The translations under genes and the position numbers were made by a program. From contig NC_018210.1 of the NCBI RefSeq assembly GCF_000219625.1, forward strand, positions 2,046,001 through 2,110,000: a stretch of DNA of 64,000 nucleotides, in the 5' to 3' direction. Positions within the stretch are counted from its first letter, which is position 1. Each line of letters starts with the position of its first letter. Shown here one piece after another: positions 1 through 11,724 of the stretch. Below the pieces are notes generated by a model. The model was not told where the DNA came from and searched no databases. It saw nothing but the letters and a program-made list of their open reading frames with translations. The stretch comes from Zymoseptoria tritici IPO323 (lineage: Eukaryota; Ascomycota; Dothideomycetes; Mycosphaerellales; Mycosphaerellaceae).

Positions 1-2131
1 GACCTGGTGCGCATCGACATGAAGGACTATGCGCTCTGCTATCAATTCCCTTCCGCACCAACGGGCTTCCAGAACTTTGCCATGTGGCCTCTATTCTCCT
101 GCCTGTCGATTCCCAACATTGTTGGGATCCTCGAGGCTGCGGTATCACCTACACGCCGCATCATTTTCATCTCTCACTACCCTGCGATGCTCACCGTGGC
201 CACGGAGACTGTTCGTTACATGGTCCGTGTATACGAGTGGAGCGGTCTTTATGTTCCCGTGGTGCACGCTCGCCATGCCCGCGAACTTGTGCAAGAACCT
301 GGTCCATATATCCTTGGGCTGACTGCGGAATGCCGGACTCTCTTCACAGCACCATCAGATGCTCTGGTTGTGGATCTCGACCGCAACTTCGTGCTCACCT
401 CAAGTCCGCCCACAGCATGGACCGCCCGCCAACGCTCCAAGCTCATCAACCGGATGACTCAAGCTCTCGATGGCGATGTTGCTCCTTCGGGCGTGCCTTC
501 TCACCTCCGGTCAGCATACGGCGGCGGCAAGCTCATTCCGGCTGGTCAGATCATCGTCATGCGTGGCGAAGTCGAGAGTGTTCACGATCCAGAATGGTGG
601 AACCAGGACGAGGTCATGAAGGTCATGGACCACGCGTGTGAGAAATTGGTGAGTATTCCTTGATGTGAATAGTCACAATCGATTGCTGACATTGTTGATT
701 CAGGGCAAAAACACCGGCGTTAGAGCCGTCTTTGGTGGAGCGCAAAAGAAGCCATTGACGACCAAGGTCTCCATGCGACACTTGAACGAGATTGTCCGCG
801 AGCGAAATCAGTACTCTCGCGATGCCATGGAAGCCTGGCAAGATTTCATCAACCTCAAAGGACGCATGGATATGGAGCTCTCCAAGGTTTCGAAGCGCAA
901 CAACTACCTTGTCGAAGAGCTGGAGAGCTGGAAGCAGCAGTTCCTCAAGTTCCAGACATTTGCTGAGCAGCTCACTAAGGAGACGAATGAGCTCAAGATC
1001 AAGATTGAAGGCCACAAGCGGGAGAACCGTCGCCTGAATTCCATGATCGATCAACACAAGGACGATTCTCAAAGGTTGACGGTCCGTCTTTCGGGCACGG
1101 AGAAGCAGAGAGACGATGCTTTGCAGGCATTGGTCTTGCAGCAGGAGATTGCAGAAGAGCTCGAGCGAGAACGGAAGAGAAACAAGAAGGATCTGTCTGC
1201 CCTGCAGCACACCAACGTCACGCTTCTCCGCCAGCGGGATGAAGCTCAACGAGTCGTTCTCCATCTACGTGCGTTGATCGACGGGCAGGCTCACCACATG
1301 GAACACATTGTCAAATCGATTGGCGATGTGCCTGAGGCGGCTGAACTGACGAATGCTACGGGAGTGGAAGGCGCAGAGAAGGACCAAGCCGAGATCAGCC
1401 CGGTCCGTCCACAGAGTGCCGCCTGGTCAAGAGCTTCCTCTCGAGCAAGCACGCGCATGTCGCAATACCGCACAGATGGTGAGGAAGCCTCCTCCCCATT
1501 GGAGTCGCGGATGTCCATGACTACCGCGGCACGCAAACGTGGATCTGGGTCCAACATGGCTGACGTTGCAGACCGTCACCTCCGAGACAAGACGGACGCC
1601 ATCGCCTACATCATCCGCAACATTTCCGAGCAGTGCGCCGCCGCTGTGGAAGGTTTGGACCTGGCCCGCCGCGCCGAGACCGTCAGCAGTGAAGGCGGCG
1701 ATGACGACTCACGATCGGAATCCGGAAAGCAGCGTGGCAAGCGTTCGAAGAAGCGCATGTCTGCTGACTCCATGTCCGGCCATGGCGACAACGACAACGG
1801 GTCAGATTTCGACTCTGGCGACAACAGATCCGAGGCCAGATCCAGCTATCTTCATCCGAAGCGAGGCTCGTCCAATGTGCCGCCCACGCCTGAGCTGGTT
1901 CATGATCGTAGCTCTACCAGCATGAGTGTCGCTAGTGAGAGTACCACGGCCACACCCCAGCGGTACAGCCTTCAAAGCCAGTACCGCACTCATGAGGAGG
2001 GCATTCCTGAGGTGCCCGCTCAGATCGTCGATGGTGAGCTGCTCGAGGCGCTGGAGGAGGAGCAGCCTGTCACCAAATTCAACGCACGTGGCCTGGAACG
2101 TCAACAAGCTGTTGCCGAGCATGGTCAATGA
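1..2131 (+). CDS. DENN-domain protein with C-terminal coiled coil, 5' partial
   Basis: The frame is open from base 1, so the gene starts upstream of the window. Two exons are visible: 1..648 and 704..2131, joined by a 55-bp GTGAGT...CAG intron that keeps the frame. The first 215 visible residues resemble the central part of a DENN module (IPNIVGILEAA, RRIIFISHYPAML, GPYILGLTAECR, VVDLDRN). DENN proteins are usually Rab GTPase exchange factors. Exon 2 starts with a long charged stretch predicted to be coiled coil (roughly visible residues 235-420, many EL/KR heptads), then a Ser/Arg/Asp-rich, probably disordered tail to the TGA at 2129. DENN assignment is by motif look; the Rab partner cannot be told. 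The missing N-terminus would hold the upstream DENN part. Confidence 0.8.
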
Positions 2132-2658
2132 CTACCACGCCCCCTCAGCAAGCGTATATCACGAGGCAGATTCCCTGTCCTTACAATTGTTGATTGATCG
2201 AAGGGGGCTTGAGGTGGCGAAGGGCGATACCTGCTCCGCCATCATCTGTCTGCGAGCTTCACTGCGCAGCATGGCACCACTGTCATGCTGTCAACCTTTT
2301 CTCACGGCCTATCTAATACCCATCCTTGCGCGGAGTCTTTGAATTTGGGTCGGGCAGGCAAAAGTTGTCTGGATGTGCCCTCATCTTCGGGCGATCTACG
2401 AAGGAGCACTCATTTATTTTGTATGTAGCTGGAATGAGAAGATTGCACCTCGTGTCGAAAGTGGTGTCCGTCAAATTTGTGAGTCGCACAGTCGTACCTT
2501 CTCACGCTTCTTTCCTTCACATAGTTCTACTCGACTGCCTACAAAACCTTATTTTCACTTCAGCATATTCGAATCTCGCGTCTGGTTTCTGCGCCTTCCA
2601 TCTCGACTTTACATTGTTCAACTCTCTCCCACGCACTCCGACATCACCGCCGCCCGCC
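2132..2658. other. intergenic, no gene seen
   Basis: This is the 3' flank of the DENN gene and the promoter region of the RING gene that follows on the same strand. The only open frames here are short and overlap the next gene's leader. The last 60 bases are C/T-rich, as is common just upstream of fungal start codons. Confidence 0.5.
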
Positions 2659-3958
2659 ATGGACGCCACACTTCACTGCAACGCCATCAAATGCCGCGCA
2701 GAGTGCTTGGATCAGGCGGTGGTCACCACCTGCAGCCACATCTTCTGCCTCCGATGCGCCGACGACCTTGGACTCACCAATCCCAAAGACGGCCATCGCA
2801 TATGCCCGGCATGCTCCGCACAGCTCGAACTCCTCGTGAGGGTGACGAATGCCGTGGCGTGTCGTCCATCACTGACACCGACCGACACAGGATGACGCCG
2901 TCTGCACTTCACTGAATCCGTCCGAAGACTACAAGACCAGCATCCTCAGTGGACTTTCACCCACTATCATCATGGACTGCGTCAGTCGAGGACTCGGATT
3001 CTGGAGCTACCAGATGTCGCAGGAGATGTGCGGGTCGCAGCGCTGCTGGGTGTGGATGCATGCTGACTGACCTTCACCAGCAATTATCAGCAATTCCTCG
3101 GAAAGAAGCTGACGCAGAGCTACCGATCCATCAGCGAGCAACTCGATAGCAACGCACGTCAGGCGAATGAGGACATCCAGCGACTCAACGAGAAGATCGA
3201 AGGTCCGTGAAGCCTTTGCGATATCGCAGTACGAATACCGCTGACGTGACAAAGGCCTCACACTGAATCTCCACGACGTCGAACGCAAGCATCAGCGACT
3301 GCACGGAGAACTTCAAAAGACAGCGGAACAGCTCAAACAATGTCGCGCTGTGAATAGGAACTTCGTCCAAAAGAACAATGTGGCTGGGCTTGAAGCTGCC
3401 GCCGAGCATGACGCTGAGCACGTTTTGCAAGCAGCCGCTGCCGCCGACTCCCGATATCGCGATCCAGGTCAACGTCCGGCCGGTCATCGATCCGGCCGTC
3501 AGAATAGCGATGGAAGTGCTGGTGCGGAGGATCGTCGACCACGTTTGACTCTCGGAAATCCTGCTCAAAACCATCGCAGTACTCAAGGCAGTCGCGCTGG
3601 GCAAGGTTCATCTCGTAAGTTTTCAATGTTGTGTTGATGTTGATCCAAGTTGACATTCCACCCAGACAGCTTCCCGGGTCAGATTCCGGGTGGCGCCAAT
3701 CGCACACCTTTGTCCAACGCTGGCTACGGTAGCTATGTTTCGAATGTGTTGAGCAACCTGGGCGGTCAGCCATTTCAGACGAATTCGAATCGTGCGAGTT
3801 TCCGAAACGCCGACCATGGTAGATACCGGAATGAGCGCAGTCCAGCTGGAGGCCAGGGCTTGACCTCGAACATCAAAGTCGGTCGACCTCCACAGCAATT
3901 TGCCCAGCAGAGCCGGCCGTATGTCGGTGGGTTGCCGCTCAACATGACTGCTCGATAG
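2659..3958 (+). CDS. HEI10: HEI10/CCNB1IP1-like RING and coiled-coil protein
   Basis: Five exons assemble in frame into 362 residues: 2659..2835, 2891..3027, 3081..3202, 3255..3614, 3666..3958, all with GT..AG introns of about 50-55 bp. Residues 7-55 form an atypical C3HC4 RING (CNAIKC, CSHIFCLRC, CPAC). A conserved patch follows (NPSEDYKTSILSGLSP, FWSYQMSQE), then a coiled coil (SEQLDSNARQANEDIQRLNE), then a Gly/Asn/Arg-rich tail with RTPLSNAGYGSYV. This architecture is that of the HEI10/Zip3-like group, SUMO/ubiquitin ligases that mark meiotic crossover sites on the synaptonemal complex. The start is the first ATG before the RING and sits after a pyrimidine-rich leader. The identity rests on domain order and the SGLSP region; a generic RING ligase is the alternative. 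Confidence 0.75.
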
Positions 3959-4526
3959 AAGCCTGTTGGACACATGGAGTGGAACATATCCGAACGTTGA
4001 TCAGTGGCGGTCTTGCGGAGGAGTGACGATTCAGCGATGAGAGATCGCGAGCGAGCATGCAAGTCGGAAGTGCAGCGATCACATGGTCTGGGATGTTTGA
4101 ATGTATGAGTATCAAAGCAGATATTGCTATTTCTATGAGGTCGGAAGGGGTCTTCAGCAGTCTACAAAGGTTCAAAGCTGACGATCTGGCTGCGTCTTCC
4201 TTCCTGGTGACTCACAAGATTGATGTAAGCTGACTGCATGAGACTTTCCTCCAGTACCTTCGTCGCGGCGACACTTGTCGGTGTCGAACGGAAACAACAT
4301 GCAGAGAACGCAAGTCCAGAATCTGTCGTGCTTGCCCGCCTCGCCTTGAAGATTCGAGTGGCGGCCAGCTTCGGAACGTCTTTATGGTTTAGTCGCCCGC
4401 GAGGACCGAGCCGACACCTAAAAATGTGCAACAGCACTGCACTACGATGTTCCCAAGAATAATTCCACCGCCTTCAGCAGGTCGAGATAATCGCCCAGCG
4501 GCGGAGTCTCGCTCTGGCACCTCGAA
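3959..4526. other. intergenic, no gene seen
   Basis: It separates the HEI10-like gene from the TPR-SET gene on the same strand. Short open frames occur on both strands but none carries a recognisable motif. Confidence 0.45.
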
Positions 4527-6569
4527 ATGGCGTCCGCCGAGAATAGAAATGTCATTCACATGACCCAAGAGGTGCGATGGACGTCGATAACGCATGTATC
4601 TATTCATCACTGCTGATGTTTTGAAGGAAAGCGATCGCATGAGAGAGACTGTGCAGAACAGACTGCGAAAATGTCAAGAACTGAAGGGCCAAGCACGGGA
4701 GAAGAGGGACCGGAAAGATGCCATCAGTTTTGCGACACAGTCTTCTCTCATGGCAGATATGGCAGGCCAGATTGAACCTGGCATGTCCGTGAGCTCCCGA
4801 CCTGACGCTATGGTTGCCTTGGCCGTTGGCAATCCTTTCCCGCCCAGCACGACCAAGCTGGATGATCTGAAGCCGATGTTAATCTCGGAGCTGCAGATCG
4901 ACACGCATCATCAAGGTCGAGTGCTGGATGTCAAGCGGTGTGCTGCTGTCGTCGAGCTCGTAGCTTACTCGTGGACCATTGTGGAAGACAAGGCAGGTGA
5001 TGTCGAGCGGATGGAAGTCTACCTGCATAAATTCAAGCGAGGCGAAGAAGCCCTGGACTGCGGGCCGAACTTTCGAATCAAGGAGCCTTATTTCACCATC
5101 AACGAGCAAGGAGAACCCACAATTCGAATACATCATCCGTCAGATCTCGTTCGTCTTGATACGGAACCTGTGCCGAAGACTGCTCAGAAGTGCAAAGATC
5201 TGGGCAATGCCGCGCTCAAGCGGAAGGAGTACTTCGATTCCATCCGACGATACACGCAAGGACTGGAGCTGTGCGGGAAGGACGGTGGGGAGGACATTCG
5301 ACATGACATCTACCGAAATCGAGCGCATGTCAACCTCTTGCTGAATCGTTTCGACGAGGCTAAAGCGGACGGACTGGCATCGGTGACTGGTGGTGGAGAT
5401 GAGAAGAGTCGACTTCTCGACAGCAAAGCCCAATATCGAGCTGGATGTGCTGCCTACAGTCTGGGGCAATTCGAGGATGCGCAGCGATCGTTCAAGGCTG
5501 CGAAGGAACTGGCGCCGGAAGACAAGGATACGAACACGTTCTTGCGTAATATCGAGGCCAGGCTCCGCGAGCAAGTTTCGGGAGACTACAACTTTACCAA
5601 AATCAGGCTGAAGCTTTCGAAAGCCCGGCCTCGGGTCGATGCGGCCACCTTCGTTGGGAATGTTGATGTCCAAGACAGTCCTCTTGGTGGTCGTGGAGTG
5701 TTTGCTACGAAGGAGATCAGGGCCGGGGAGCTCATACTTTGCGAGAAGGCGTTCTGCGTCGCATGGGGCCACGAGGAGGAGTCATGGACCGCTATGACTT
5801 ACGATGCGAGAGACGACAGGATCAGAGCGTATCCTGCCGGGCTGACCAAGGTAATCGTACAGAAGCTTCTGAACAACCCGTCGCAGATTGAGAAGGTCAT
5901 GGATCTGTTCGGTGACTGGAGGAGCATCGGAAAGGAGGTGCTGATTGGGGAGGATGGTCCGGTAGTGGTGAGTTCTGATGGGCTGCCTGCCTGCTTGCCG
6001 TGATGCTTTGCTGACCTCGGAGACAGGAAGCCTTTCAAGTTCACGACGTGGTTTGCAGGAACGCATTCGGCCCTGGTGCGGTCATCGCTGGCGAGGCCGA
6101 GAACATTAGGAAGGCTAGCACGGGACTCTGGCTGATGGCTGCATATATTAACCACTCGTGTTTGCCGAATGCGGAGAAGAGCTTCCTCGGCGATTTGATG
6201 GTGGTCAGAGCAACGAGGAACATTACGGCCGGAAGCGAGATCACACACAGTTACGACTCCTCGTCGGATTACGACGCACGACAGGAGGCGTTGATGAAGA
6301 CTTGGGGTTTCCGCTGCCGCTGCGAACTGTGTAAAGCGGACGGTGGTGATGCTACCGAGGTGAGAAAGAAGAGGAGGAACTTGGAACAGCAGGCTCTTGC
6401 GGTGGTGGCGAAGGAGCATCCAAGCAGTGCGAGACGGACGACAGTATTGAAGGTGGAGCGTTTGGCGAAGTTGATCAACGAGACCTATGATGATGAAAGA
6501 TACAAGGACCTTCCGCGGATGGCTCTCGCGCAGATCGAGGCATGGCTGGGTCAAGCGGTAAGGCGGTGA
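4527..6569 (+). CDS. TPR and SET domain protein (putative lysine methyltransferase)
   Basis: I prefer a three-exon model: 4527..4571 (MASAENRNVIHMTQE), 4627..5967, 6027..6569. The first intron (GTGCGA...AAG) is inferred; without it translation could begin at ATG 4594. TPR-like helices lie around residues 200-340 (KCKDLGNAALKRKEYFDSIR, AQYRAGCAAYSLGQFEDA). The SET domain begins at SPLGGRGVFATKEIRAGELI and, after the second intron, has the signature NHSCLPNAE, then THSYDSS and a post-SET cysteine cluster GFRCRCELC. Proteins with this order resemble fungal SMYD-like methyltransferases without a MYND finger; substrate unknown. The ending QIEAWLGQAVRR is short: relatives usually continue with more helical repeats, so a further 3' intron (a donor-like GTAAGG lies at the end) or a truncation is possible. 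Confidence 0.8.
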
Positions 6570-6978
6570 GTGCGAAGAGCTATTTGGACTGAAATGCGCT
6601 GGACACATCCTAGCGGCGAAGCTATTTTCATCGATGAATACAAACAAAAAGCATCACCTGGTCAACAATTTTTCACTGCCTGTTACGAAGTGATGTGGTT
6701 TCACCGGTGCCTCAGGCCTCTGCTGAGTCACCTATCGATAAGCTGAAGCTACCCTTCTAGCTTTCACGTTCACAGACATTCATAGATTCGTACAACTACA
6801 AGTCTATTCATCAAATCAGTCCCTTTACCCTCTACCGTGTGACACTGCCCGGCTCAAACAGGGTCAATGACGCCACACCGAAGATGCGGACCAGCGGTGC
6901 GAGGCAACAGAGAGAGACAAACATCGACAGGTCGGGATCGTGTCGCAAAATCGATTCAAGATGCCAATTTACAGACTC
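6570..6978. other. intergenic between convergent genes
   Basis: It holds the 3' ends of the TPR-SET gene (plus strand) and the arrestin-like gene (minus strand). No coding or repeat signal was seen. Confidence 0.45.
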
Positions 6979-8151
6979 TTAGCCATAGTTTGGCGGCAAT
7001 GAGCTCGGGTTGACACGGGCATCCTGGTAGGATGGCAGATTTTCGTCCACAGATTCAAGCTCAGGCCCTCCTGGACGCGGGCCCAGCGTCGTTGAATATT
7101 CTTGGTCAAAGTTGATGCTCTCATGGCCGATTTTCATCTTCATCTTGATTCGCAAGCAGTATCTTCGTGAGAGCATGCTGTGCTTGAAAGAGCTAGGCCA
7201 GCCATAGATCGCATCCACCTCGAGGTTCACGCTGTGCTCATTCGCTTTCGAGAGCTGCAGCGGCAGCAATGTCTTGCTGACCAGCCTTTGGAGACTCCGA
7301 CGATCACTCCGCTCGTACGGACCTTTGATCCGCTTGTCCGTCTTACACCAGGTGTAGGCGACGAGATCGGCGCGGAAGGATGTCAGAGATACTTCGGGAA
7401 GACTATCACCGTGGATGCTGATTGAGAAGCGCGGTCTGTAGCCGGGGAAGACACGCTCCATGTTGCTGCAGTGCATCTGAAGGGCTGTCGTTTGTGAAGA
7501 TGTAAAAACAGCTCTGAGCTTCTCCTGCGGTTTTGAAGAGCGCTTGCTCTGCGGGAGCAAGGCTCGGCTATCGATCGAGACTTTCTGTGTGATCATGGTA
7601 CCCTCGGCATCGACGCTGCCTTCTGGTCGCGGGAGATTATACTCAATCTCAGGCTGGCTGTTGTGTTCGGGAATGACCGTTTTGATGTCAATGCCAGGCA
7701 CCTCCAGCTTCACCCCCACTCGGTACACCGCATCCAAGCTGACGCTGTCTGGAAATTCGGAGAAGTAATAGCTGAACGTCGGCGGTATAGCCTCGCCTGA
7801 GACGGAGGAAGGAAACGTGATGCGAAAAGGGAACTCCCGACAGTCGCCGGCTTCGGCTTTGAATGTGCCTTCGAAGACTGGGAAGGCGACGAGAAATAAG
7901 AGGCATCCATGCTCAACCGGCATATCTCGTTCCTGCTTTACGATGATCTTGATCTTTGAACGCAATGTGACTTCAATCTTGATCGGCGCAAAAAGAGTCG
8001 CGGCCGGCGCGGGCGATCGGAAGAGGCTGGTCTGTGGCGAATATGTAAGAGTGATCTTACCGGTGATGGCGTCTCTAGGACCAAAGTGTGGGCGAGTTTC
8101 ATCATCGATGAGTATCTTTGCGATCAGGATTCCTAGCTTTGCGGTTGACAT
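6979..8151 (-). CDS. arrestin-like (ART/alpha-arrestin) trafficking adaptor
   Basis: Intronless, 390 residues from ATG at 8151 (MSTAKLGILIAKILIDDE). The frame stays open upstream for 63 codons, but that leader is low-complexity and the chosen ATG starts the beta-strand pattern of an arrestin N-domain. The N-half (residues about 3-180) has GKITLTYSP, a long loop, FPFRITFP and AVYRVGVKLEVPG. The C-half (about 215-360) has a second beta-rich block. The tail ends LPSYQDARVNPSSLPPNYG, which contains an LPxY and a PPxY motif. In fungi alpha-arrestins bind the WW domains of the Rsp5-type ubiquitin ligase through such motifs and direct endocytosis of plasma-membrane transporters. It is smaller than most ARTs; family call by fold pattern and motifs. 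Confidence 0.72.
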   Translation of the reverse strand: MSTAKLGILIAKILIDDETRPHFGPRDAITGKITLTYSPQTSLFRSPAPAATLFAPIKIEVTLRSKIKIIVKQERDMPVEHGCLLFLVAFPVFEGTFKAEAGDCREFPFRITFPSSVSGEAIPPTFSYYFSEFPDSVSLDAVYRVGVKLEVPGIDIKTVIPEHNSQPEIEYNLPRPEGSVDAEGTMITQKVSIDSRALLPQSKRSSKPQEKLRAVFTSSQTTALQMHCSNMERVFPGYRPRFSISIHGDSLPEVSLTSFRADLVAYTWCKTDKRIKGPYERSDRRSLQRLVSKTLLPLQLSKANEHSVNLEVDAIYGWPSSFKHSMLSRRYCLRIKMKMKIGHESINFDQEYSTTLGPRPGGPELESVDENLPSYQDARVNPSSLPPNYG

Positions 8152-8413
8152 TGTGTGGATGTGTGAGGTACATGGTCTGCGGGGTGAGGTTGGATGTTTG
8201 TGGATTATAGTTCGATCTTCGTTGTGGTGGGGAAGGTCTGAGGTAGGCCGATCATGTTTGTCTCCACGTACCTTCTCTGCAGATGCGCTGTGACAAGTTC
8301 TTGATGTGATATGCGATATTGACCACGTAGCCGAGGTCACCGAAGCTTGTTAGAGCTCCGGCACTTAGTGCATTGCACAATCTCCTCGATCAACGAGGAA
8401 AGCACGTCCCTCT

Positions 8414-9748
8414 TCAAGCTCTCACTTCTGATCCATATCTCAATCTGGCGAGGCGAAAATGCTCAGCCTCGAGCTTTTTCGGCTCCAGATCCTCAAAAGC
8501 CATGCTCCAGACTGCCTGAGCTTCATCTCGCTGCGTCTTCCGTGCAGACTCCAGGCCTGCAGACTGTCAGCTTGCCACGGGACTTTGTTTTGCCTTCACA
8601 CAGAACTCACCAATATGCTGAGCTTGCACAGGGTACAAGGCATATCTAGCATAGCCACGCTCTACTGCGAGCTGGTCAAGCATGAGATCAACCTGCCCGC
8701 TCTTCCGCTCTTGTAGATAGTCCATCATTGGGGGAATGCTTTCCCTTGGGAAGATCAAAGCTTGCGAGCAACAGCCAAAGGACTCTTCGACTACTCCGGG
8801 AGAGGGCGGCAGCAGGGAAGCTTTTCCACATTGATAGAACAGGATCACCAGGCCGGGAATGAGGATTCCGGTAATGGCCAAGAGCGTTCCAACATCTAGA
8901 TATCGCCGCGTCCACTGCCATCTCCGTCGGATTGCCATGCTGGAAAGTGATACGAATAGCGTGATGCCAAAGATGATCGGGTACTCGTGATTCTCTCCAA
9001 TGTTCTTCCCGGCCCAGCCGATCGATCGCTCTTGATTGAAAAGTCGCATGAACAGGTATTGATCAACGGTCGTTGCTGCGATTTTGTCGAGACCGGAAAG
9101 TGCCTGCATCAACCAGCCATTGGCGAGTAGCACGTCATCTTCGAAGACCGCAACATAGCGGGCGTCGGTGTCGAGGCATCTTTGCAGAGCTGTTCTGTAG
9201 TCGTAGACGCCCTTTTCGGCAAACTCTTCCTTCTCCGCGAGGCCTGTGATGTAAGTCTCTTCTTCTGGATCTTTGAATGAATAACCGTCAAAGCGATCGA
9301 CGGCATCATGAAGCCAGGATCTGTTCCAGCTAGGGTGATGACTGGGATCTGGTTCGGCGTTGAGGATGTTGATGTACAGTTCGCTTCTCTCCGGTGTTGT
9401 CAGGCCTTGAAGGATGCTGGCTATGGTGGTCTGTATATCGTCAGTCTATGTAGTGGAGACCTACAGACGACCTCGCACTTCTAAGTAACTCGTCTCCTTC
9501 CTGCCCACCGAGCTAAGCGAAATGCAGAGGCTTCGATTCTTCGCGGCCTCGGCCGTTCGTCCAGCTTGGAAATCGGCGATGAATTGCTGAGTTTCTGCCT
9601 TGCGCAAGAGGCTGTATCGCTGCTCAAAAGCTCTGGTCCTATCGAAGAAGATGCTTCCCGGATCGCGGTAAAAGTGTATCGAGCCGTACAGTACAAGGAT
9701 AAGCAGAAAGATGACGGAGAGTGTGGCCTTGCACAGTAGTAAGATCAT
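8414..9748 (-). CDS. PGAP4-like GPI-glycan glycosyltransferase, membrane protein
   Basis: Three exons on the minus strand, 9748..9479, 9430..8611 and 8556..8414, give 410 residues. An N-terminal signal-anchor (LLLCKATLSVIFLLILVLYG) is followed by a GT-A type domain with the acidic motif VAVFEDDVLLANGW. Two membrane segments (IIFGITLFVSLSSMAI and LLAITGILIPGLVILFY) sit inside the catalytic region, then YPVQAQHIG. Tandem membrane segments inside a GT domain and a QHIG end are hallmarks of the PGAP4/TMEM246 group, Golgi enzymes that modify GPI glycans. The last intron matters: reading straight through gives an early stop at 8567, whereas splicing gives the C-terminus ...AVWSMAFEDLEPKKL, which looks like the family. 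It lies 262 bp upstream of the arrestin-like gene on the same strand. Confidence 0.75.
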
Positions 9749-11491
9749 GTCGGCAGGGGTCAGTTCGTGTTACCCCGGCGGTATGATGCCTCCAAGAGGT
9801 AGGGGTTCGAGAGTTTGTTCATGTCAGCAATTTGCCAAAAGTCGTCTTTCGACTTTGAATCGCATTCACTCGCTCTGACAGTTTGCAATGTTCTACAAAA
9901 GTAGCTACATATTGTCTCAAAGATAGTGACTGCCGTTTCATGCCCATCTGAGCCTGTCGAACGAAGAGTACAGCTCCAAGGTTGGTGGATATCTCAAGTA
10001 GGCTTAGTAGGGCAGGCGGTCGTGGTATGCCAAAAGTCATCGGCGGAGGACGGCTGATCCCGCCCCCGCGTTTCGGAGAGCGTACATAACGCCTGACAAT
10101 TTCTCTTCTTCAACTTCTGTCTTCACTGCTTCAGCGCTCGGTCTGCTGTCCCCGACACTCGTACCTGGACGTTCCATTGACCAGAGGTCAACGAGACGGC
10201 CCATTGTCCTCGACTTTCGTTGCATACGTGTTCTCGCCGTCCGAGCGGGGGGCCGATGTTACACATCCGACAGGGTACGGTGGTAGGTATCATGGACCTG
10301 CTGTTAGCCATACATTGATTCTGGCATTGCCGGCTTCGATCGCTGTACAACTAAGGTGTTTGCATGCCTACTTGGCCGTATATGTACGTTGTGGGTAAGC
10401 CGGGTCGAACAGCTATATTAGTACGATACCTGCACGGAGCCGTACAAGCACGCTAGCATGTCGGGCTAAATACCTACACGTCTTGATAGGCAGCCGCGGA
10501 TGCGTACATGTACTGTAGCATGCCGGCTTATGTACTCGTTCACATTACCTTATCTTCGCACCCGGATAGTCGTGTAGGTACGGTGCTACGCCGGACTCTC
10601 TCGCCGTGTGAATTAATAACCTGCACGCCTTGAAAACCATCTTTGTGCGGTTTCTAAGGCGTGCGGGTAAGTCGATCGGCCACGGTCCTAATGAAGACAT
10701 GTAAAACGCCACAGCGGCCTATACAGCAGTACAGATAACTCGCCTACACGCCTGTTTGCCGGTACAGCCAACTTGGCGGGACTCCTTGATTGCCGTGCAG
10801 GTAATGGCGACGTGTATTAATGTTATCGGTCAGATGTCAAGACCCCATCCACTGCCTCTCAGTCAAGACTGGCGTTACCGAGACCTGCCTCTCAGAAACC
10901 CGGATTGATTGCAACCTTCGCCAGTCTGGAGAGACGAGACGGAGCGCCTGCCAACACTAAAAGCACGAAGCCTTCTCCTGGCATATCCATCTCGCTTGTC
11001 CATCATTTCCTCATTTCCTGACGAGCCTTCTTCTGCCTTTCCTCTGGCGGTTCATTCCATGCTTTGATGTCGGTTGCCCTTGTACTCCAAATTGTGTTGT
11101 GTACCGTTGTGGTCGTGTTCCGATCGACATTGTATCGGTTCCAGCTTCGGGAGATGGCCGGCGTTCGATCGTGGATGACGTGTTAGGCGTGCGGCGCCGG
11201 TGGGCAGCATCGGTCTAGTCACGGCAGCTTCATAATCTGTTCTTAAATGTCAATGGATGTCCAGGTAGAAGGATCGCCTTCAGTCCTGGCCATACCGATT
11301 CGTGCCGCTTGCTTCTGTTCCATTGCGGACTGCCGAAAACAAATGCCCAGTTCCTGCATAGCTTACCTGCAGCGTGGCGCTGTTCTTCTTCATAGCTCTC
11401 CGGGCACCATTGTCAAATCTTCGGTATCTGCTTGGCCTTGTCGCGGCTTGGGCAGGTGGTCTATCGGTGAGGTCCGATTGAGTTTCTTTGG
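9749..11491. other. gene-poor stretch with weak repeat-like sequence
   Basis: No convincing gene. From about 10350 to 10830 the sequence repeatedly contains variants of TACCTGCACGG, GTACGG and CATGTCGGGCT. The same word reappears in the 12-bp repeat at 21.73-21.86 kb, which suggests remnants of one dispersed, decayed repeat. Open frames in this stretch look like chance frames. Confidence 0.35.
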
Positions 11492-11724
11492 TCACGGGCT
11501 GTCGCCATCCTGGACAAGGAGTCCGTTGGCTTGGAGGACAAATGCGCCTCCATCTCCACCGATGCCGCCAGTGTCGTTTCCTCCCGCAGACTTCGTGGTG
11601 GTCTTGCGCTTCTTCTTAGCAGATCCGTTGCCCTCAGTTGCAGCTTTGGACTTGCCGCTGGCGGCCTGCTCCGACGCGGTATTGACTTTGAAAGCCCACG
11701 CCGCAAAGAAATGCGGGGCTTAGC
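11492..11724 (-). pseudogene. possible orphan 3' exon, unrecognised
   Basis: On the minus strand an acceptor-like CTAAG near 11725 opens a 75-codon frame ending at the TGA 11492. It starts PHFFAAWAFKVNTASEQAAS, has a basic KKKRK cluster that looks like a nuclear localisation signal, and ends in a Gly-rich stretch. Base composition and codon choice look coding. No start codon or upstream exon could be found, so this may be the tail of a gene whose front has been lost. It may also be chance. Confidence 0.3.

Noticed and set aside
4527..6569. A MYND zinc finger in the SET protein
   Set aside because: No second cysteine cluster was found besides the post-SET CRCELC.
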